Shown: piece by piece, positions 54,744 through 63,880 of the stretch
Position numbering within the stretch: position 1 is the stretch's first letter
Layout: each line of letters opens with the position of its first letter
Assembly: GCA_015232355.1 (NCBI GenBank)
Contig: JADFZW010000020.1
Span: 39,694 to 103,693 of the forward strand
DNA from: Oligoflexia bacterium
GTDB lineage: Bacteria > Bdellovibrionota > Bacteriovoracia > Bacteriovoracales > Bacteriovoracaceae
Length of the DNA stretch: 64,000 bases
Reading direction: 5' to 3'
The notes under the pieces: generated by a model
What the model was told of the DNA's origin: nothing
The model's database searches: none
What the model saw: only the letters and a program-made list of their open reading frames with translations
Made by a program: the position numbers and the translations under genes

Positions 54744-55607
54744 CTATCCTTCCATTAACCAATCGATATAAACTCTTTTTATCTCTCCTCTAATATTTTT
54801 CTCTTTCAAAAAAGCATTAATCTCATCTTGAATTTTGCCTAAAATAATTTTTTTCCCTTCCTCTTTCAAGGGCCAGGTAGACATTAATGGAGATATGGTT
54901 ACAATCAAATGATCAATAATCATATATTCAAACTTTTTAATAAAAAGAATTATTAGACGATTAGAAGCCTCCAATATTATATCCAAGTAAAGTGATTTTG
55001 TACCAATAGCAGTCTCAACATAAATTGGTAACATTAAGCGAATAATATCGGAGGTTCTTTGATTGCCATGAAAATAATCATGACGTGCACTTTTTAAGGC
55101 AAAACTTTTTTCATCCTCAATTCTATCTATTTCCTTATAGTAATTATTAATCTTTATATAAAGAGTAAGTGATAGAGAAATTACTACCACACATATAGAA
55201 ATTGTAATGATCAGATGTCTCTTAATAATTCCAAAAAAGGCACTTAATCTTTTCTTGATCGGATAAATAACCTTTCTTTTAAATTTTGCCTTTAGTTGTT
55301 CAAAGTTAGTTTGAATAAATGTCTTTTTAATATCATTAACTAGCTCAAATGTTTTATTTTTTAAAAAGGAAAAAAAATCATTCTTATGTTTATCAATAAA
55401 ATTACGAGTTTTTTTCACAATATTGGCAATAGTAAATTTTATATTGCCAATTTTTACAGTTACCGCCAGTTTTACTCTTTTATTAAATTTTTTTACTGAA
55501 AGTGGTGTTAGTTTAGAAACAAGAAGAGCGATCTTCTCAAATATTTTGATTAAACTCTTATTAGTGTGCTCTTCAAGCTGTGATAAAAATTTAAGCAATT
55601 TTTGCAC
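54744..55607 (-). CDS. Unknown single-pass membrane protein
   Basis: This is about 287 residues: a Lys-rich, helical cytosolic N-terminal part (about 1-145), one membrane helix (about 146-168; HLIITISICVVVISL) and a charged extracytoplasmic C-terminal part. GTG at 55607 is preferred, with AGGAG 5 bases upstream; the TTG at 55622 would overlap the ribosome binding site. It is convergent with the DUF218 gene, only 2 bases apart. No family recognised and no function assigned. Confidence 0.6.
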   Translation of the reverse strand: MQKLLKFLSQLEEHTNKSLIKIFEKIALLVSKLTPLSVKKFNKRVKLAVTVKIGNIKFTIANIVKKTRNFIDKHKNDFFSFLKNKTFELVNDIKKTFIQTNFEQLKAKFKRKVIYPIKKRLSAFFGIIKRHLIITISICVVVISLSLTLYIKINNYYKEIDRIEDEKSFALKSARHDYFHGNQRTSDIIRLMLPIYVETAIGTKSLYLDIILEASNRLIILFIKKFEYMIIDHLIVTISPLMSTWPLKEEGKKIILGKIQDEINAFLKEKNIRGEIKRVYIDWLMEG

Positions 55608-55766
55608 ACAAACTCCTATCAATAATTTTTATTAATACTTTTATCAACCTTCTCGTCAAAATGTATCAAACTCTTTAGCAACAATTATTTTTTATAAAGA
55701 TATAAATATTTTTACCCGATAGAGATGCAATTAATTTTAATGAGTGAAATTTATGGAGGAATTTCT

Positions 55767-56450
55767 ATGAAGGAAAAACAATCAACTAATTCACTATCGA
55801 CTGTAAAAAAAATATGCTTATTTGTAATCTTCTCCTCACTTCTAATATTTATTAGTGGATGTGGTCTCTTTCTTCCAGACAGAAGTTATATAGATGAAAT
55901 GGAAAAAAATTCTGAAGGGTATTTTGTTCCCGGTGAAGATTTTCCCGTGGTAGTTGGAGACCAAGGAACTTCTGGTCGTGATCGCAAAAGTGTAATGGAG
56001 CGCACACCTCTTTCTCAAAAAGAGCAAAGAAATAAAATGTTAGAAGATACTTTAAAAGAAGAGTTGACTGCGTTGGAAGATGGGCTACCTGAACAAGAAT
56101 ATAATCATTATCAAAGTTATGCGAGTAAACTCCCTACTGTTTCTGAGAAAATATTTTTTTTGCGACTTAAAGGATTAAAAGAACGCAATGAATATTTAAT
56201 AAGCAGGGGTTTCGCTCCTAAAAAAGGCAAACACTCTGATGGATTTCGAGATGAATTAGCGATTAACAATCAAGAGATCGTTGTAGGCATGAGTAAAGAT
56301 GCTGTTATTCAAAGTTGGGGTCGTCCCTTAAGAATCGATGTGGCCGGAAATCCTGTATATGAAAATGAACGTTGGCTCTTTAATAACTACGGAAAACAAA
56401 AATTTATTTTTTTTGAAAATGGTAGAGTGAAGGGATGGATCTCTGAATAG
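55767..56450 (+). CDS. BamE/SmpA-like lipoprotein
   Basis: This 227-residue lipoprotein has a signal ending in ISGC (lipidation Cys at about 33 of the chosen start). The C-terminal 60 residues (IVVGMSKDAVIQSWGRP and an ending FFENGRVKGWIS) fit the SmpA/OmlA/BamE-like beta-alpha fold, which in the BAM complex helps insert outer-membrane barrels. The N-terminal half is an unrecognised charged linker. ATG at 55767 is favoured by GGAGGA about 6 bases upstream; an upstream ATG at 55725 lacks one. A 42-bp tandem repeat and the gmk promoter region follow. Confidence 0.7.
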   Translation: MKEKQSTNSLSTVKKICLFVIFSSLLIFISGCGLFLPDRSYIDEMEKNSEGYFVPGEDFPVVVGDQGTSGRDRKSVMERTPLSQKEQRNKMLEDTLKEELTALEDGLPEQEYNHYQSYASKLPTVSEKIFFLRLKGLKERNEYLISRGFAPKKGKHSDGFRDELAINNQEIVVGMSKDAVIQSWGRPLRIDVAGNPVYENERWLFNNYGKQKFIFFENGRVKGWISE

Positions 56451-56457
56451 GTTGAAA

Positions 56458-56500
56458 GTTGATTGAAGGTTTATTGAAGGTTGATTGAAGGTTGATTGAC
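56458..56500 (+). repeat. 11-bp tandem repeat (GTTGATTGAAG) before gmk
   Basis: Four copies or near-copies of GTTGATTGAAG (one GTTTATTGAAG, the last cut to GTTGATTGAC) run into the likely gmk promoter. Confidence 0.92.
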
Positions 56501-56523
56501 TTTTAGCATGAAATTACGTACCC

Positions 56524-56529
56524 TATAAT
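56524..56529 (+). promoter_or_regulatory. Consensus -10 box (TATAAT) upstream of gmk
   Basis: A perfect TATAAT at 56524-56529 lies about 36 bases before the TTG start at 56565. The nearest -35-like TTGACT (56496-56501) is 22 bases upstream, too far for an ideal pair, so activity may need an activator or a different -35. Confidence 0.4.
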
Positions 56530-56564
56530 TACAACATACAATCTAAGTAAACGAGAATATAACT

Positions 56565-57125
56565 TTGAGCAAACTAATTATAATTGTAGCACCCTCAGGG
56601 GCCGGAAAATCCACGCTTGTAAAAAAGATTAGAAAAGATTTTAATGAATTAAAAGAATCTGTCTCCTACACTACTAGGAAGATGCGTGCTGATGAAATTG
56701 AAGGCGTAAGTTATTTTTTTATTAGCAAAGAGGAGTTTCAAAAAAAGATTGATCATGATGATTTTTTAGAGTGGGCCTTAGTTCATTCTAATTACTATGG
56801 AACCTCTAAATCATTTATCAAACAACAATTGGATAATGGACATTCAATTCTTTTAGATATAGATACTCAAGGAGCTGACGCCCTAAAAGCAATATATGCT
56901 GACAAAGCAAAAGCGATCTTTATTTGTCCACCCTCTATAGAGGAATTGGAAAAGCGACTAATTAATCGTGGAAGTGATTCTCCTGATGTAATAAAAGAGC
57001 GAGTGGCCAACGCTAAAAAAGAATTACTTAAAAAAAATGATTATGATTTTATGATTTTAAATGATGATTTAGAGGCAGCTTACAAAGAATTAAAAAAAAT
57101 TATTGGCGAAGTATTAAACACATAA
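56565..57125 (+). CDS. gmk: Guanylate kinase
   Basis: This 186-residue enzyme (ATP + GMP to ADP + GDP) has the P-loop APSGAGKS at residues 9-16, the GMP site SYTTRKMRADEIEGVSYFF and the lid region. TTG start with GAGAA upstream. The rel gene follows after 33 bases. A gmk-then-spoT neighbourhood is seen in E. coli (with rpoZ between), but rpoZ is absent here. The pairing makes sense because both enzymes touch the guanine nucleotide pool. Confidence 0.95.
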   Translation: MSKLIIIVAPSGAGKSTLVKKIRKDFNELKESVSYTTRKMRADEIEGVSYFFISKEEFQKKIDHDDFLEWALVHSNYYGTSKSFIKQQLDNGHSILLDIDTQGADALKAIYADKAKAIFICPPSIEELEKRLINRGSDSPDVIKERVANAKKELLKKNDYDFMILNDDLEAAYKELKKIIGEVLNT

Positions 57126-57158
57126 AATAACTAAAGTAACTAAATAGGATTATAGCTT

Positions 57159-59423
57159 TTGTCGACAGCAAACTTTGATTTTTCCCATGAAAGTGATTTA
57201 ACCTTAGAAACGCTTATTGATCGAGTTGAATCATATCTACCCAAAGCAAATATAGATCTCTTAACTAAAGCTTACCTCTTTGCAGAGAAAGCTCACTCTG
57301 GTCAAAAGAGAAGTTCTGGTGAAGATTTCATCATTCACCCAATGAACGTTGCTAATCTTTTAACTAAATTGCAGATGGATCTTGACAGTATTATTGCTGG
57401 TCTTCTCCATGATGTAGTTGAAGATTGTAGTGTCGAAGAAGAGGAATTAGAGAGAGAATTTTCCAAAAATATCTCTCAAATAGTAATTGGTCTTACCAAA
57501 ATTTCTAAAATTCAATTTAAAACCAAAGAAGAGGGCCAGGCAGAAAACTTTCGCAAGATGGTGGTAGCAATGGCCAAAGATATTCGAGTGATAATTGTTA
57601 AGTTAGCAGATCGAATGCATAACATGCGTACACTTCAATATGTCTCAGAGGAACGACAAAAAAATATTGCTAAAGAGACCATGGATATCTATGTTCCCCT
57701 GGCCGGTCGCTTAGGTATTCACTCTGTAAAAGCAGAATTAGAGGATTTGTGTTTAAGATTTTTACAACCAGAGATTTATTATACGCTAGCAGAAAAAGTA
57801 GCGATGAAAAAATCTGAGCGCGAACGATACATCAAAGATGTGGTCAGTATCATCAAAGATAAGTTAGATGAATATTCGGTACAAGCAGATGTGATTGGTA
57901 GATCAAAACATTTTTACTCTATCTATAAAAAATTGCAACAACGTAGTGTTGAGTTTGAACAGATTCAAGATATCTTAGCATTTAGAATAATCACCAATAA
58001 CATTACTCAATGTTATAAGTGTCTTGGAGTTATTCACTCCTCATTTACTCCCATTCCTGGGCGATTTAAAGATTATATCGCCATTCCTAAAATAAATAAC
58101 TATCAAAGTCTGCATACCACAGTAATAGGCCCTAAAGCAGAGAGAATTGAGATTCAAATTCGTACCTATGAGATGGATGAAATTGCAGAGACTGGAGTGG
58201 CCGCTCATTGGAAATACAAAGAGGGCATGACCTTCGGAAAGATGCGACCTAATTTAACTTGGGTGGATGATCTTGTTGAATATAATAAATCTATGCAAAG
58301 TAGTTCCGAGTTCATGACTGTAGTTAAAGATGAATTAGACTCTGGTGGTGTTTTTATTTTCACTCCTAATGGTGACGTGATGGAGCTACCATCAGGTGCC
58401 ACCCCACTAGATTTTGCTTACACTATACATACCGAAGTGGGAAATCTCTGTGTGGGAGCAAAGATCAATGGAAAAATTGTTCCCTTAAAATATCGTTTAA
58501 AATCAGGTGATGTAGTTGAGATCTTAACTAGTAAAACCCAAACTCCCTCTAAAGATTGGCTTAAATTAGTTCGCACCACTCGTGCAAAAACAAAAATCAA
58601 ACAATATCTCTTAAAAGTTGAGAGAGAAAAACAAAAAATTGCAGGCGAAGAACTTTTAGAAAAAGCCTTTCGCCTCTACTCTACTTCCGTTAAATCGCTA
58701 AAGAAGAGTGGCGATTGGGATCGCTTACTCAAAACCCTTCACTTTAAGATTGAAGATGAGCTCTACGTTCATGTTGGTGCTGGCAAATATACTCCTAAAG
58801 ATATTTTAAAAGAGCTCTTCGACGACGACGAGGTGACCAGCACAGAAGATGGAGAAAAACTCTCTAAGGATTTAGAGAAACTTCAAAATGATTATCAAAA
58901 GGTCACTCTTGTGGCCCAAAAAAGCACCTCTAAAGACAATGCTGTGATTGTTGATGGATTAGATGATGTCTTAGTAAGAATGGCCAAATGTTGTAATCCC
59001 ATTCCTGGAGACCCTATCATTGGTCATGTTACCAGAGGAAGAGGGATAACTATTCATACAATAAGTTGTAAGAAGAAGGGATTTGTGACTGAAGAGGAGG
59101 GCCACGCTAATAGCGGCGGTGGCATAAGCGGCCCCAATTCAGCATCCAATCGCTTAATCTCTGTGCACTGGAATGATTCATTTGCCTTTAAACATCCAGT
59201 TAGTGTTCGTATAGTGACTCTAGATCGCCCAGGAATTTTGGCCAAAATTTCTAAAACTATAAATAATTTAGGAATTAATATTAGGGCCGCTGTTGCTAAA
59301 TCACTTCCTGATCAGAAGGGAAATTTTATCTTCGAAGTTGAAGTCAAAGACTATAGCGAATTACTAAAAGTGATGGATGCTATAAAATCACACGATGATG
59401 TAATCAGTGTTGTTCGAGTTTAA
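57159..59423 (+). CDS. rel: Bifunctional (p)ppGpp synthetase/hydrolase (RSH)
   Basis: This 754-residue RelA/SpoT homologue has an HD hydrolase domain (about 40-200) with intact HDVVED and ADRMHNM; hydrolase activity is therefore expected. The synthetase domain (about 240-360) shows RFKDYIAIPKINNYQSLHT (Gly-to-Asn in the usual PKxNGYQ) and EIQIRT, with DEIAETGVAAHW after it. A TGS domain (about 400-465), zinc-finger-like CCNPIPGDPIIGH and a C-terminal ACT domain (about 675-750) are also present. Both activities are probably kept. It controls growth and stringent response. TTG start. Confidence 0.95.
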   Translation: MSTANFDFSHESDLTLETLIDRVESYLPKANIDLLTKAYLFAEKAHSGQKRSSGEDFIIHPMNVANLLTKLQMDLDSIIAGLLHDVVEDCSVEEEELEREFSKNISQIVIGLTKISKIQFKTKEEGQAENFRKMVVAMAKDIRVIIVKLADRMHNMRTLQYVSEERQKNIAKETMDIYVPLAGRLGIHSVKAELEDLCLRFLQPEIYYTLAEKVAMKKSERERYIKDVVSIIKDKLDEYSVQADVIGRSKHFYSIYKKLQQRSVEFEQIQDILAFRIITNNITQCYKCLGVIHSSFTPIPGRFKDYIAIPKINNYQSLHTTVIGPKAERIEIQIRTYEMDEIAETGVAAHWKYKEGMTFGKMRPNLTWVDDLVEYNKSMQSSSEFMTVVKDELDSGGVFIFTPNGDVMELPSGATPLDFAYTIHTEVGNLCVGAKINGKIVPLKYRLKSGDVVEILTSKTQTPSKDWLKLVRTTRAKTKIKQYLLKVEREKQKIAGEELLEKAFRLYSTSVKSLKKSGDWDRLLKTLHFKIEDELYVHVGAGKYTPKDILKELFDDDEVTSTEDGEKLSKDLEKLQNDYQKVTLVAQKSTSKDNAVIVDGLDDVLVRMAKCCNPIPGDPIIGHVTRGRGITIHTISCKKKGFVTEEEGHANSGGGISGPNSASNRLISVHWNDSFAFKHPVSVRIVTLDRPGILAKISKTINNLGINIRAAVAKSLPDQKGNFIFEVEVKDYSELLKVMDAIKSHDDVISVVRV

Positions 59424-59431
59424 TAATGACG

Positions 59432-59442
59432 GTGACACGCCA
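59432..59442 (+). repeat. Direct repeat GTGACACGCCA, left copy
   Basis: An 11-bp element lies 9 bases after the rel stop codon and recurs in the same orientation after the next gene (63870-63880), so the two copies flank the large secreted-protein gene. It is GC-rich in an AT-rich context. See findings. Confidence 0.85.
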
Positions 59443-59485
59443 CTTGTGGGACTGATTGAGTTAAAAGAGAAAAAGAAAAAAATAG

Positions 59486-59507
59486 TCGGCCGGCACTTTT
59501 TGGCCGA
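59486..59507. other. GC-rich hairpin between rel and the secreted mosaic gene
   Basis: TCGGCC, a 10-base loop, then GGCCGA form a perfect 6-bp stem. On the plus strand no T-run follows it; on the minus strand a T-run does, so it reads as a terminator only for minus-strand transcription. It shares the 13-mer AGTCGGCCGGCAC with a linker in the thioredoxin-fusion gene (38069-38081). Confidence 0.6.
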
Positions 59508-59551
59508 TAAGGTTACATTCTTATACATACTTAAAAATTAGGGCCACTAAA

Positions 59552-62500
59552 ATGCAAAAATTAATAGTAAATAAATTACATTCTTTATTTTTGATTCTTA
59601 CAATATTATTACTTTTTCAAGTGAGCATTGTTAATGCGGAAATCAGATCAAATATTTTAAAAATAATTGAGCAATATGGCCCAAGTGATACAAAGATGAA
59701 ACTTTCTCACTTAAACATCCAAGATGATGAATTACCAGAAATATTAATTAAAATAGCAAATGAAATGAAAATCGGAGGGAAACTTGCTAATTTAACAGAG
59801 CTTGATCTTTCAAATAATAAGCTTACTGCTCTTCCTGCTGAAATCAAAAACCTTCCTAATTTAAAACATTTTTACTTTGACCACAATCCACTTGCTACTC
59901 TTCTTGCTGAGATCGATAAGGCACAAGATCTCGAGTCAGTAAAAAAGCTGATTGAAATAAAAAAGATGGATGTAAATACAAAAGGTAGTAACGGGTTGAC
60001 GTTTCTTCACAATGCTACCTTAAGAGGTCAAACTGATATAATAAATTTCCTTTTAAGCGCTGGGGCCAATATTGATGCTAAAACTGATGATGGAAAAACG
60101 CCACTGGCGCTCGCTCTTAAAACTAATAATCTTGATATAACAACACTCTTTGTTCAGCGAGGGGCGAAGATTTCAGATTATTTAAAGACAAAATATCAAT
60201 CATTCTTATCCAAAGTTCCAAAAAAATATCAACCCTCTAAAGAGGCCATGCGATTTGCAGATCTCTACATTTTAAACAAAGAGCGCAGAGATGCACTAAC
60301 AAAATATGAGGAAGTAAGGAAGAATCCACTTACTCCAAAAGAAGAGCTTGATTTCTGGGATCAACATTCGACTGAAAAACAGAGAGCTCAAATAAAGGCC
60401 ACAGATGAATTAGGAGTGCCTTTTATGTCTGATGACCTACAAATTATTCGTGAGTTTAAAACTATCTCAGATGTAGAGTGTGCCTGTTATTATCGTAATC
60501 CAAAGTTTTATAAAGAAAAGAATCGACCAGTTTTAATTTATACACACGGAAACGATGCTAATTATAAATTGGATTTGAATCGTTTTGATCCAATCGTAGA
60601 TTATTATGTAGCTCAAGGATATATTGTGGTTGCTCCTAATTATCGCCAGCACAAGGAGATTGATGATATATACAATGTTGGTCGTGCAGTAAGAACAACA
60701 GAGTTTCAAGGTAGTAATGTCGATCCAGATCAAGTCTTTTTATATGGTATAAGTGCTGGCTCCGGCATTAATTTTCAAATGTTAGAAAAAATTGGTAAAG
60801 AGAAGTTGGTAAATCCATTTGCAGCAGTTCAACTATTTAGTACAGTTGCTCAATATGATTTTAAAGATAGAGTTGGAAATTTACCCAAAAACATTCCATA
60901 TTTAATTATTCATGGTGAAAAAGATGATATAGCACCAGTGAAACGGATGCAAGAAGTGCACGATAAGATGAAAGAGCAAGGATTTAATGTCCAAGCACAC
61001 TTTTCTCCCTCTGGTAATCATCATTTGGTTGATCCCAAAATATACATTGATACTAAAAAAGATGATCCACTTTATCTTGATCTTGTAAAGTGGCCTGAAC
61101 ATTTTATTTCTTTTTTCAAGAAGGCACGCAAGGTAGATCATAGAGATGAAAATGCCAGGGCCATAGATACTGGATTCCAACGACTAATGCTAAAATCTAC
61201 GACTAGTAATACAAATATAAAAGATAAAGATATAGATATAGAATTTATTCCTAGTTTAAAATATCTTTCTCTATTTAATAATTCTGGAACGACTACGACT
61301 TCTACAGATATGGATAAGATGTTAGAGGACTATTTTAATCTATTACGAAAAATTGAACCTCAATCTTGGGGAAGATATAATGATTTATATGAAAAAATAA
61401 AAAGTGATTCAAAAATAAAAAAACAAATTGAAAATATTTTATTGCAAGAAAAAGAGTACTACTCACATACTTATGGATGTGATTTTAATTTGCTCTATGG
61501 TGTAGATGTTGTGGATGTTGTGGATGTTGTGGATACAAAAGAATATCCTGTGCTGATAGAAAGTGATGGAAAAGATGGTCTTAGCTACACTTACAAATAT
61601 AAGAGCAAGAAGATTAAAATAACTGAGCAAGATGATGTTAGTAAGATAAAAAAGATTTTACAAGAACGAAAAGTGAAGGCCAACAACTCTAATGATCTAA
61701 CTACAAATGAACAGCTCGCTCTATGTGAAATAATTAGCGGCAGAGGAGGAGAGATACTTCCACACAAAGATCATAAAAATGATGTTGTTACTTATCATGG
61801 AGTTGAAGGCAAAGCTGGAGGATTATATGATCTTTACAACTATATTGAGTCAGTAAGGCAAAACGAATCTATTTCTAACAATAATTTCAGAGGTGATTCT
61901 ATTTTACATAACTTTTCCTCTAAGAATAAAAAACCGATAGAAACATTAGCACAAGTTGCAAATGAATCGCAAAATGTCCTTGATAATAAGAATGCTTTAA
62001 ATACGGATAAGATGTTTGCTAAAGAGACTCTTTCTCTTAATCCCACTCTTTTTTCAGGAGATGTGCCCTTTTCTAATTCACTTTATCTATGGAGTAATTC
62101 TACCGCTGGAGCAACTGAAATTAATTTGCATGATATATTGGAAAAATATTTATCAAAATTTTGTTTAAGCAAAGAAAGAGTAAGAGAGTATGAAGCATTA
62201 ATTGCTGATCCCACTAATGCAAATAATGGTAGAATGTATCAGTTTTTTTCTAATGCAAAAGAGTTTGACAAGATCTCTATGTTAACTGAACCAATAGGAG
62301 CAAAGTTGCCCTTTAATCTCACAGTTTCAGAGTACCAACGTATGTTGAGAGAAGAACCAGAAAAGTTAAAAAAGATATTTGAGGAATATAGTGGTAAATA
62401 CAATAACCCTGGATCGTGGGATATTTTTAGGAGTAACGATAGCAAAGATAAAGATCGCTTGTTTAGTATTGCTCAAATTAGAATTACCGCAAGCAAATAT

Positions 62501-63859
62501 ACAAAAGTTCTATCCTCTAAAATTTATCCCCGTGATGAAGATGCTTTTAATCAGTTCCAACAAAAATTAAAAAAAATGGTTTTAGAAGATGCTGGGAAAT
62601 TTAAATCGGGTAGCAATTGCGATGGAAAAAAAGAAGAGGAAGAGGAAATGTGTAAAGCTAAAAGTAAAAGCAAGAAGAGCATTCAAAATTTTTCAACATT
62701 ATTAAACAAGATACTCACTGATCCTTCTCTCTTTGGAAAAAGAGAAGATTTGACAAAAGAACTGCATCGCCTTGTCTTACAAGGAGATGTACAAAAAATT
62801 AAAGAGTTCATGGGTAATAGTAACAACGTTACTCTTCTTGGAAATATCGAAGAAATTAATTTTCGTAATGGAATAAATTTAAGTCAACTTATTTTGCAAG
62901 AATACAGTGGTGAACAAAATAGTAAAAAACAAAAAGAGATATTCGAGGCATTTGACCTTCTTCCTCCACCGCCAACACTTCCTTTATTTTCTTTTGAAAA
63001 ATTAAAAGGCAATAATCTTAATAACAACCTTGATAACAGCATTGATAACATCTTGGCGCTTGGAGGCCATCACTCTTGTATTGTAAAAAATGACGGGACT
63101 GTTGTTTGTTGGGGAGATAATGATGACAACCAATCAACCCCGCCATCTGGTCTTAAAGATGTTAAAAGTATTGCTCTAGGAATTTTTCATTCTTGTGCTT
63201 TAAAAAATGATGGGACTGTTGTTTTTTGGGGAGATAATTTCTACAACCAGTCAAACCCGCCATCTGGTCTTAAAGATGTTAAAAGTATTGCTCTAGGAAA
63301 TTATCATTCTTGTGCTTTAAAAAATGATGGGACTGTTGTTTGTTGGGGACATAATAATAACAACCAATCAAACCCGCCATCTGATCTTAAAGATGTAAAA
63401 AGTATTGCTCTTGGACGTGAACATTCTTGTGCTGTAAAAAATGATGGGACTGTTGTTTGTTGGGGAGATAATTCCCACAACAACCAGTCAACCCCGCCAG
63501 TTGGTCTCAAAGATGTTAAAAGTATTGCTCTTGGATTTGGTCGTTCTTGTGCTGTAAAAAATGATGGGACTGTTGTTTGTTGGGGAGCCAACAACCAGTC
63601 AATCCCGCCATCTGATCTTAAAGATGTTAAAAGTATCGCTCTTGGATATTCTCATTCTTGTGCTTTGAAAAATGATGGGACTGTTGTTTGTTGGGGAAAT
63701 AATACCAAGAACCAATCAACCCCGCCATCTGATCTTAAAGATGTTAGAAGTATTGCTCTAGGAGGTTTTCATTCTTGTGCTGTAAAAAATGATGGGACTG
63801 TTGTTTGTTGGGGAAATAATACCAAGAACCAATCAACCCCGCCGCCTAATCTAAGGTGA
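59552..63859 (+). CDS. Large secreted mosaic protein: LRR, ankyrin, alpha/beta hydrolase, RCC1-like propeller
   Basis: This 1435-residue precursor has a Sec signal peptide (about 1-28). In order it contains: a leucine-rich-repeat segment (about 80-115; LTELDLSNNKLTALPAEI); two to three ankyrin repeats (about 140-215; GLTFLHNATLRGQTDIINFLL); and an alpha/beta-hydrolase/prolyl-oligopeptidase-like domain (about 310-545). The hydrolase has nucleophile Ser in GISAGSG (about 400), Asp in HGEKDD (about 458) and His in GNHHLVD (about 490). About 600 unrecognised residues follow, including a Val-Asp repeat. It ends with seven RCC1-like repeats (about 1166-1435), each about 39 residues with two Cys, which would close a seven-bladed propeller. 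LRR, ankyrin and RCC1 modules are typical of effectors that bind eukaryotic or other foreign proteins. ATG start with AGGGCC-type upstream sequence; the ribosome binding site is weak. Confidence 0.85.
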   Translation: MQKLIVNKLHSLFLILTILLLFQVSIVNAEIRSNILKIIEQYGPSDTKMKLSHLNIQDDELPEILIKIANEMKIGGKLANLTELDLSNNKLTALPAEIKNLPNLKHFYFDHNPLATLLAEIDKAQDLESVKKLIEIKKMDVNTKGSNGLTFLHNATLRGQTDIINFLLSAGANIDAKTDDGKTPLALALKTNNLDITTLFVQRGAKISDYLKTKYQSFLSKVPKKYQPSKEAMRFADLYILNKERRDALTKYEEVRKNPLTPKEELDFWDQHSTEKQRAQIKATDELGVPFMSDDLQIIREFKTISDVECACYYRNPKFYKEKNRPVLIYTHGNDANYKLDLNRFDPIVDYYVAQGYIVVAPNYRQHKEIDDIYNVGRAVRTTEFQGSNVDPDQVFLYGISAGSGINFQMLEKIGKEKLVNPFAAVQLFSTVAQYDFKDRVGNLPKNIPYLIIHGEKDDIAPVKRMQEVHDKMKEQGFNVQAHFSPSGNHHLVDPKIYIDTKKDDPLYLDLVKWPEHFISFFKKARKVDHRDENARAIDTGFQRLMLKSTTSNTNIKDKDIDIEFIPSLKYLSLFNNSGTTTTSTDMDKMLEDYFNLLRKIEPQSWGRYNDLYEKIKSDSKIKKQIENILLQEKEYYSHTYGCDFNLLYGVDVVDVVDVVDTKEYPVLIESDGKDGLSYTYKYKSKKIKITEQDDVSKIKKILQERKVKANNSNDLTTNEQLALCEIISGRGGEILPHKDHKNDVVTYHGVEGKAGGLYDLYNYIESVRQNESISNNNFRGDSILHNFSSKNKKPIETLAQVANESQNVLDNKNALNTDKMFAKETLSLNPTLFSGDVPFSNSLYLWSNSTAGATEINLHDILEKYLSKFCLSKERVREYEALIADPTNANNGRMYQFFSNAKEFDKISMLTEPIGAKLPFNLTVSEYQRMLREEPEKLKKIFEEYSGKYNNPGSWDIFRSNDSKDKDRLFSIAQIRITASKYTKVLSSKIYPRDEDAFNQFQQKLKKMVLEDAGKFKSGSNCDGKKEEEEEMCKAKSKSKKSIQNFSTLLNKILTDPSLFGKREDLTKELHRLVLQGDVQKIKEFMGNSNNVTLLGNIEEINFRNGINLSQLILQEYSGEQNSKKQKEIFEAFDLLPPPPTLPLFSFEKLKGNNLNNNLDNSIDNILALGGHHSCIVKNDGTVVCWGDNDDNQSTPPSGLKDVKSIALGIFHSCALKNDGTVVFWGDNFYNQSNPPSGLKDVKSIALGNYHSCALKNDGTVVCWGHNNNNQSNPPSDLKDVKSIALGREHSCAVKNDGTVVCWGDNSHNNQSTPPVGLKDVKSIALGFGRSCAVKNDGTVVCWGANNQSIPPSDLKDVKSIALGYSHSCALKNDGTVVCWGNNTKNQSTPPSDLKDVRSIALGGFHSCAVKNDGTVVCWGNNTKNQSTPPPNLR
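63049..63859 (+). repeat. Seven tandem ~117-bp RCC1 repeats
   Basis: Seven in-frame units share HSCA(V/L)KNDGTVVCWG, then a variable tip, then NQS(T/N/I)PPSxLKDVKSIALG. They are so similar at DNA level that they may change number by recombination. Unit 2 has Phe for the second Cys (VVFW). Unit 7 ends early (PPPNLR, stop), giving an exact seven-blade count. Confidence 0.95.
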
Positions 63860-63869
63860 CTAATCTCCA

Positions 63870-63880
63870 GTGACACGCCA
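63870..63880 (+). repeat. Direct repeat GTGACACGCCA, right copy
   Basis: Second copy of the 11-bp element, 10 bases after the mosaic gene's stop codon, in the same orientation as 59432-59442. The remaining 120 bp to the window end show no ORF of interest. Confidence 0.85.

Noticed and set aside
63049..63859. Possible CRISPR-like array from regular repeats
   Set aside because: Repeats are in-frame coding units of about 117 bp encoding RCC1 blades, with no spacers or cas genes.
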